From: Allacma fusca | Taxonomy: Eukaryota > Arthropoda > Collembola > Symphypleona > Sminthuridae | NCBI GenBank assembly: GCA_947179485.1 | Contig: OX359248.1 | Coordinates: 2,435,501-2,499,500, forward strand | Length of the DNA: 64,000 nt | Direction: 5' to 3' | In this document: positions 52,306 to 64,000 of the stretch, in pieces | How positions within the stretch are numbered: position 1 is the stretch's first letter | How the letters are laid out: every line of letters begins with the position of its first letter | Made by a program: the position numbers and the translations under genes | Notes under the pieces: generated by a model | Database searches by the model: none | What the model was told of the DNA's origin: nothing | Seen by the model: only the letters and a program-made list of their open reading frames with translations

Positions 52306-53544
52306 TCCAAATCTTTCGAATGGAGCATCATAGGGTGAAAATAATATAACTACTTTGCCGAAGTATAGATTATTTTTAGACAATTTCGGAATTTTGAAAG
52401 AGTGGAGTCTGGGAATTTGACGTTACTATTTCAAAACATAATGCAAGTATGCCTTCATGTAATTCTATCCACAACCATCAATTGGGCCCTCCGCTTTGCT
52501 CACTTCGCTTTCGATTGCACAAAATGTCAAGATTCCCACCCAAAGGTTGTCTGAATCATTTTACCGGAAATTGACTCTAAATAAGTTTCAGGAAAGCAAC
52601 GCCTGATGATCATTTATACATAGTGGAGATTTTTTAGATGAGGAAATCTGATTCCCTGAAGCTTAACCTTAACATGATTCGTTTTTGAAGAGCATTTGTA
52701 CTCTTCGGGGCTTCGGAATGACCTTACCTGATTCCGATCCTTAGCCTGAACATGAACATTAGTCTACCCGCACCATTAGTAAGACCGTCTTACCCACCAT
52801 GAAAGGTATTCAGAACAAGGAACTTAAACATTAACAACAAGTCAACAATAATTTACAAATGCTTCATACCCGATTTCCAGCGAGCTTGGATTTTTTTTAT
52901 CATGACAATACTGTACCTTTACTAACTACATAAATATAAAAATAAAGCTGCTTAAGAATTATTATAGCATTAGCAATAATGAAAATTCGTATTTCAGTTC
53001 TATTTCAAATATCCCAGAAATTTATATCCCGCAAGAGTAATAGTTGTAAGAGGGCAGCACAATCTTAAACCTTGCAATATCCAACAGGTATGGAGTCCGT
53101 GACAACTTCGACAAGTAAATCATTGCTGTAAGAGAACATACATAGGTCAGAAATATTCACCACAAGGCTGGCCCAAACCAATCACTGTATGATCTTCATC
53201 ATTTCTAACGATATGGGTTAATGACAAACTTGAATAACCTTTAAATTCAAGCCTTAAGTCAACGTTTTAAATTTTAACCTAAATTTTACGAATCATTTCC
53301 CCCTTTGAACCAAATAAACTGACATTTCCCCAACTTTTTGAATCTGTATTTTCGGGAAATTTCTCTAGAAAATTTTGAAACATTAGAGACCAGTAGCGTT
53401 AGACACCAGAAATCTTTTAAATACCATTAGCATAATAAAAACGCAACAAAAAAAGAAGGATCTACAAAAGTTAAAAATGATTTTTAAAATTATTGGTTCG
53501 GAGGATTGGGATTTGAATGTATATGTACACTGATGATAACTAGA
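52306..53544. other. Anonymous AT-rich intergenic DNA
   Basis: Nothing recognisable. Some words (CCTGAACATGAACATTAG, CTTACCTGATTCCGATC) recall the TTCAG-type cryptic repeat, but no regular structure was seen. Confidence 0.5.
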
Positions 53545-54000
53545 TGAATAAAACTTACAGTTCCTATAGTTATTCCTTTGCTTTGGTAGGCTCAACTAGA
53601 CGTTTCGATCGTGGCACTGAAACAGTCTTTAATAGGAACGATCCACAGATGCATAGTTACTCCAGACAAACAAGTTAACTGAGGCTCCCTGGTTCAGGTT
53701 AATACTTAACGTTGAGAGGGAATAGTGAAAGGGTACTTTTAATGTTTTGGGACACTTTTAAAGCGTCCATGCGTTGCACTCGCGCATGCCAACAGCAACT
53801 TCCCCATTGCAACCGGGAGTTTCCCACAAGCAGCAGGGATTGACACAAATACACTACACTCCCACCAGGATAACTTATTACACCATTTTTAGGGGCGAAG
53901 CGAGAGTCCCTATTGCGAAGGTCGGGCTGTCTGCCTGTCTGTAGAGGTTGTCTTGTCCGCACGATATCTGCAGATTCATTGCTATTACATATTGGAAAAT
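53545..54000 (+). repeat. Dispersed repeat family, copy A
   Basis: It shares with 56370-56990, in the same order and orientation, GAATAAAACTTA, the block CGTTTCGATCGTGGCACTGA with the following AACAGTCTTTAATAGG, GTGAAAGGGTACTT, GGGACA...AAGCGTCCA, and CAGGGATTGAC. The segment CGATCGT...ACGATC can form a short hairpin. No coding sequence was seen. It is an unclassified element, possibly a SINE-like or decayed terminal fragment. Confidence 0.6.
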
Positions 54001-54629
54001 TTTTACCGGGACAGATCAGGCAAACCAGAAGAACCCTATTGTTTTTGAAGGACATCGTGTCATTCGTTTGACCTCAGAAAATTAAATGAGGTCACGTATA
54101 AACTCATAGCAATACATATGTGTTCACATTGGGGAGTACAGCTTGCGCCATCTATTGTAGGATTTGTTGTTTACATTAAATTGTGTGTTCTAACCACCGG
54201 TAGAGGTCGGTAGTACTTGTACATTGTTTTAAAATTTAATATGAAACGTTTTGCACAATTTACTATATACGTACTGAAGATAATACTACATACAAGGAAG
54301 CACATGTATAAACCATTTTTTATTTTGCCTCAGTTAACATCTTTGCAGTTAGTAAGGTTAAGTAACAGTTAACATTAAGTAAGTTAACCCTTGTTGCAAC
54401 ATTCCGCCGGCGGTCCGCCCCCTGGTTATCACAGATGATTTTTTCTCTAAGGGATGCAACCACGCAAACGTATTACTACCATTAAGCACAAAACTTCATG
54501 TAAATTTCCTTGAAAAATAAAATGAGCTGGTAAAGACTTATGACAATGTTTTTAAAGATTATATACAAATCTATATGCGCACACTGCACACATCATTTCA
54601 ACACGAACAGAAGCATATTTAATGGTATG
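54001..54629. other. Anonymous intergenic DNA between repeat copy A and the hAT-type element
   Basis: It contains GCGCCATCTATTG and degenerate AAGTTAAC strings, but no frame or element boundary that I can name. Confidence 0.4.
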
Positions 54630-54637
54630 ATTGTAAA

Positions 54638-55720
54638 CAGGCGCGTAGCCAGGAATTGGCCAAGGGGGGGCAACATTAATTAGAAAGTAAATATGTAAAC
54701 TGGCACATTCTATGGGAAATCCAATTCACGAATGTAAAACGCATCAAATTTTGCAAACTGAATTTCAGATTTTAAAATTCTCCACGTTTTACGATTCAAT
54801 CAAATTTGAATAATTTTGGACCAGATTTTTAATTGGGCTTGATCCGATTTCGGAGAATTTCGAGACCTGGGTTCGCTTCTATCGTTTCAGCTGGTGCTTA
54901 ACCTACTGTTCCTGTGACACACGTCTTTGCTTCGAAAAGAAACTGCGGATATCAGGCGTGCTTGACCTTTTCATAATGAAGAATTAAATACAATTCACTA
55001 ATTTAATAATTCCATCCAGCTTAAAAATTCCCTCGAAGCGATGCGTGTAAGTTACAGAAGCTAAAAGCTTTTAATATGAAAATATTTAAAGCCGCTGTTA
55101 CCATACTTTTTTTTGCCGTTGAAGGTTGAAGTAGAATCGATGAGCAAAGGTCAAAGTGAAATCGGGATTTCGCAATGCATTCAAATCACCCGCTAAGCAA
55201 GGATGAACACAATAAAAATATACTCTAGAATCACCCAAAACGTCTCTTTATTGAATGGTTTATTACCCACGGCTTCTTCCCGTCAAAAGTTGACCCATCC
55301 ATACTCGCGAAAATCGTGTCGAAATGCTTTTCCATTTCGATAGAAATTTATTGATCTAGAAATCCTTTGCTCTCGCAATGAACAAACATTGCGATACGAT
55401 TTTCGAGCGTATGGATGGGTCAATTAATGACGGGAGGAGCCGTGGGTAATAAATCATTCACACGAAACATGCAAATTTCATGGGTGATTCCAGAGTTATG
55501 CTGTTTATACACAGATATTTACATGGAATACTGCATATGTTGAGTTTCGAAGTGATTTTTTTTACAAATAAAAAAAATTGTACTGTCAAATCACTAAAAA
55601 GGTTTGCATGTCTCGGTATGGACTGATTTATTTTTAACTTTTTGAGTGATTTGAGAGTATTTTATTTCGAATGGGGGGGGCAATTGCCCCCTTTGCCCCC
55701 CCTCCTTGGCTACGCGCCTG
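54638..55720. mobile_element. Non-autonomous hAT-type element (1,083 bp)
   Basis: The termini are CAGGCGCGTAGCCAGGAATT at the left and the complement CCTTGGCTACGCGCCTG at the right, with further matching G-rich/C-rich sequence (about 35 bp of imperfect inverted repeat). It is flanked by a perfect 8-bp duplication ATTGTAAA at 54630-54637 and 55721-55728. CAG...CTG ends with an 8-bp duplication are characteristic of the hAT superfamily. No transposase frame is present, so it depended on another copy. The intact duplication suggests a fairly young insertion. Confidence 0.85.
55205..55510. repeat. Long imperfect palindrome inside the hAT-type element
   Basis: Inner arms 55253-55321 and 55392-55459 are complementary over about 68 bp with few mismatches, for example TTACCCACGGCTTCTTCCCG against CGGGAGGAGCCGTGGGTAA, and TGACCCATCCATAC against GTATGGATGGGTCA. 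Outer arms (AGAATCACCCA near 55228 and TGGGTGATTCC at 55481) extend it. The loop is about 70 bp. Confidence 0.82.
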
Positions 55721-55728
55721 ATTGTAAA

Positions 55729-56369
55729 TGCAATTTGATCCAATAAAATATTTTGTATGACAATACTACCCTGCCGGTTCTAGCCTTATCATCCAGAGAA
55801 GTTTCCTCAGAAGATAAAAACGATTTGAAGCACGCAGGGTTTGGTCTTCAAAGTACACATTAACGATAACCTGGAGACACATTAATTTTTGTACAGACTC
55901 AGTGAATGTAATGAAATAAACGAATAAATACACATTTTTCCTGAAATTTTAACTTAACCTTCGGAGTACACTGCGTCGGGGTTGTCATAAATAAGCTTAG
56001 GACTCCTCATGTTTTCCCTGCCACTTACTTCGATTTGTGAGGTGTAAATAAAAATAATAATTATTATATTTCCAGTGAGGGGTGAGCACCAACGTTTGAG
56101 AGACTGTCTCGTCGGGATCATAACGACTCATGGGGGAACAAATTTACGTTAAGGATGGGACTCTGATCCCAGTAAAACTCATCTGAGAGGAATTCGCATG
56201 TGACAAATAACCCTAAATATTTATTATTCAAGTGCATCAATAATTTAATAATATTGTTAATTCACATTGCTTACTTGTAATAAAAGACTTGTAAAAATAA
56301 AATAACAGCCTGAAACATACTTTACGCGGAGGTCTCAGGTTTTCTGATAAGTGGAAAAAGTAGAAACTA
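55729..56369. other. Anonymous intergenic DNA right of the hAT-type element
   Basis: AT-rich, with only short random frames. No repeat or gene was recognised. Confidence 0.4.
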
Positions 56370-56990
56370 AAGAATAAAACTTAGCTGCTTGATGACTTCG
56401 GGTACAAGGGCTTCAGAGGGATCCCGTTTCGAGTCATTCCATTGCTTCGGTAGGGCCAACTAAACGTTTCGATCGTGGCACTGAAACAGTCTTTAATAGG
56501 AACGATCGCCAGGTACACATCCTAATAACATAATTTGACAATGATGAAAATTAAATCTTCGCTCTCCCTCCCAAACGCACTCCGATTGGTTTCCGAGTAC
56601 CAATTACCGCAAATACAACACCAGGCTAAAAATTTGCGTTGCGTATATACATATGTATCGTCCATTGGCGAAGCCGATGGCTGTTTATGCTCGTATATAT
56701 ATATATATAGGCTCCACATGCAAACGTAACCTGAGACTACCAAGGTCCAGTCCAGAGGATAGCGTACCTTTGAGAGGTAAAAGTGAAAGGGTACTTAATG
56801 TTCTGGGACAAAAAAGCGTCCACGCGGAGTATACTGCACTCTGTACTCACACATGACAACAGTAACCCGTCAGGCGGTCAGGTGTACCTTTCAGTTTAAT
56901 ACTGGAAGCACCAGGGATTGACTACATACATACAGTACACTCACACCATTAGAGCGTCATATTAAGAGCATTTTCTCTATAGGGGTAAAA
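56370..56990 (+). repeat. Dispersed repeat family, copy B
   Basis: This is the second copy of the family at 53545-54000, longer because of extra sequence between the shared blocks, including a (TA)n run at about 56695-56708. The two copies lie either side of the hAT-type element, about 2.8 kb apart, in direct orientation. Confidence 0.6.
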
Positions 56991-57370
56991 ACATGAAACT
57001 TATTTCGAATAAATACAAGTCTTATTTTTCTCTTTACCACAGCATCTCATTTTAATAGCCAAATCTTAGTTTTTTTATATAGAGAGAGTGCGTGAGTGTG
57101 TTGTGAACTACGGGGGTTCAAGGAATCGTGGTACACGTACACTGTAGCTAATGCTGTAATATTGTACTCTTTGTTTATGTTTGTTGCTTTTGTCAAGTCT
57201 GGGTTTGTAATGTTGTATTATTTTGTGAGGAGGAATTTTGTAATTATTGTAGTTGTGATTGTAAGTTACAACAGACAGGTACAACCATAAGTGTTGTCCA
57301 GTTAAACAACTGTGTACTAAATATTGCATATAGATTCAGGTTTGAATGTTGACTTATTAAGCTCATATTA

Positions 57371-57737
57371 AATTCAGGTTTCAATTTGGAGTCAAGTTCT
57401 TAATAAATTCAGGTTTCAATTTGGAGTCAAGTTCTTAATAAATTCAGGTTTCAATTTGGAGTCAAGTTCTTAATAAATTCAGGTTTCAATTTGGAGTCAA
57501 GTTCTTAATAAATTCAGGTTTCAATTTGGAGTCAAGTTCTTAATAAATTCAGGTTTCAATTTGGAGTCAAGTTCTTAATAAATTCAGGTTTCAATTTGGA
57601 GTCAAGTTCTTAATAAATTCAGGTTTCAATTTGGAGTCAAGTTCTTAATAAATTCAGGTTTCAATTTGGAGTCAAGTTCTTAATAAATTCAGGTTTCAAT
57701 TTGGAGTCAAGTTCTTAATAAATTCAGGTTTCAATTT
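57371..57737 (+). repeat. 35-bp minisatellite, ten units
   Basis: The unit AATTCAGGTTTCAATTTGGA followed by GTCAAGTTCTTAATA recurs at exactly 35-bp intervals, with eleven occurrences of its first half and almost no differences between units. Flanks at 57335-57370 and 57738-57960 contain decayed relatives (ATTCAGGTTT, AGTTCAAGTTT). It lies about 1 kb upstream of the DHX16 start codon. Confidence 0.95.
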
Positions 57738-57979
57738 AAATATAAGTTTGTAGCAAATTCCACTTTTCATGAAAATTCGAGTTCAACTTTGGAACTAAAT
57801 TCGTATTTGACTGGAAGTTCACTTATGCATTTAAACTTAAGTTTAAATAGAAATTTAAGTTCGGATCGAAATTCAGGTTTCACTCGAAGTTCAAGTTTGA
57901 ATTTCGATTCAATCTTGAACCTTCGACTGATTCGGAATCCAATCGAAACAATAAAAGTTAAAGATCAAGTTAATAAAAA

Positions 57980-58669
57980 TCATCCCAAAGATTGGTCGTA
58001 AGGACTTACGATTACCTCGCATTAAAGTTACAATAACTTTTTAGATTTTTTCAGAACTTACGTTCTTACAATTTTTTGGAGACTACCAACTATCGTAACT
58101 TCCAGCTACGACCGAAGAGCGTGTAAGTCTTCCGGGAATAACCCTCAGGATTTCAGGAACCCTCGGGAACTGTGCATAGCTTACAGTCTTACTGTAAATC
58201 CTTGACTGGTTTTGGAAGCCGCTGAATTCAAATGAACGTGTTTCGTTTATTTTTCGGTGCGTGTGTGAATCTGAAAGTGCAATTTCTCGACACTCCATCC
58301 GGATTACGGTTTCATATTTTAAAAAATCTCAGGTATTATTGGCACTATAAGGCAATCTCGATTGTGAATTGAGGAAAAAGTGGAAATAGGGAATTGTATA
58401 TTTGACAGGGCATTGCAATTTAATGTCCTCTCCTCACAGTTGTTTTTTAAGTTTAGTTATATGTTAATTTAACTAACACTAAACTACACTCTCATCAAAA
58501 CGTATATTTGTTGACAACATTTCAAAAATCCAGATTTTGTGGGAAATCTTGCATTCTTAACATACTCGTACAGCGTTGAAAAATGATGTTGAAAGTGCTG
58601 AGTTTTTATTAAAGTTGATTTGATTACTAAAGTTGAAATTATTACTGAGGATTGTTCCTTTTGTCAATC
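57980..58669 (+). promoter_or_regulatory. DHX16 upstream region
   Basis: About 690 bp separate the minisatellite's decayed right flank from the DHX16 start codon. There is no coding frame that I can support. The promoter and the 5'UTR of DHX16 must lie here or overlap the repeat, but no core element stands out. Confidence 0.3.
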
Positions 58670-63561
<4,892 letters not shown>

Positions 63562-63751
63562 TCTTTCCGAAGTATCTGGAGAGTTTCAGACATTCTACTT
63601 TAGAGTATAAAATAACGTGTCTTTTGCAGAAAGTGCGGAACAGTGTCCCGTTAAGCTGTGATGGAAAACTATTCTCTTGCTTGTTTTAAGTTCACATAGC
63701 TTGGGTACATGGAAAAATATATAAAATAATTTTTACGGAATGTTTTCCTTA

Positions 63752-63757
63752 AATAAA
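63752..63757 (+). terminator. DHX16 polyadenylation signal
   Basis: A canonical AATAAA lies 190 bp after the DHX16 stop codon, in AT-rich 3' sequence. It is the best-placed signal for the end of the transcript. The rest, 63758-64000, shows nothing recognisable. Confidence 0.55.
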
Positions 63758-64000
63758 CCTTATTTCTATCATTTAGTTTATAGTAGTTATGTTATAACTA
63801 AGCGTACAATGACGCTCTAAAGTAAACGCAGCCTTATTATTAGGCTAGAAAATTTAATTTTTCAGACTGTGAATAACTATTCAATAATTATTAAATTATT
63901 AGATATATGTATCATGTAAACACAATGGAAACTAAAAGCAATAATAGTTTTTACAGTTTTACAAGTATGCTACTGTGACCCGTTCCGATTGCTACTAATT

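Noticed and set aside
53699-54055. 118-codon minus-strand frame
   Set aside because: Lies across repeat copy A, shows no known transposon or retroelement motif, and is not open in copy B.

Overview
This is a window of AT-rich animal nuclear DNA. It holds two spliced genes, both on the + strand, separated and preceded by long non-coding stretches full of microsatellites and decayed DNA transposons. The first gene encodes an arthropod-type HR4 nuclear receptor, so the source is an arthropod. The short GT-AG introns in the second gene, the abundance of (CT)n/(CA)n runs and the AT-rich intergenic DNA would suit a copepod such as a sea louse, but the species is an inference and not shown by the sequence.

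Layout. 1-35,750: no conventional coding gene. It contains many di- and trinucleotide repeats, a G-rich tract, and at about 12.93-13.37 kb an exon-like block ending in a strong donor. That block could be a distal alternative first exon of the receptor gene. 35,750-43,927: the nuclear receptor gene Hr4 (NR6A-like, DHR4/GRF orthologue). Nine coding exons were reconstructed with consistent splice phases, predicting a protein of about 1,024 residues. 43,928-46,000: a very AT-rich probable 3'UTR. 46,000-49,900: featureless AT-rich DNA. 49,900-58,000: a transposon and repeat graveyard. It includes a Merlin/ISXO2-like element with inverted terminal blocks built from a tandemly repeated 'ACGATAACCGTCCCC' core and a broken transposase, a telomere-motif-armed hairpin inside it, a 1,083-bp non-autonomous hAT-type element with a perfect 8-bp target duplication and its own large palindrome, two copies of another dispersed repeat, and a 35-bp minisatellite. 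58,670-63,561: DHX16, the metazoan orthologue of the yeast spliceosomal DEAH-box ATPase Prp2. It has fifteen coding exons and a predicted 1,050 residues, essentially complete, with a poly(A) signal at 63,752.

The two genes are not functionally linked. Hr4 is a transcription factor of the ecdysone-triggered developmental cascade, and DHX16 is a housekeeping splicing factor. The most distinctive material is the 49.9-58.0 kb repeat cluster and the alternative splicing possibilities of Hr4 (distal first exon, competing acceptor before exon 3, two donors after the DNA-binding domain). I did not find a new multi-gene system. All exon limits are by eye from splice signals, frame continuity and remembered family sequences; no alignment or transcript data were available.
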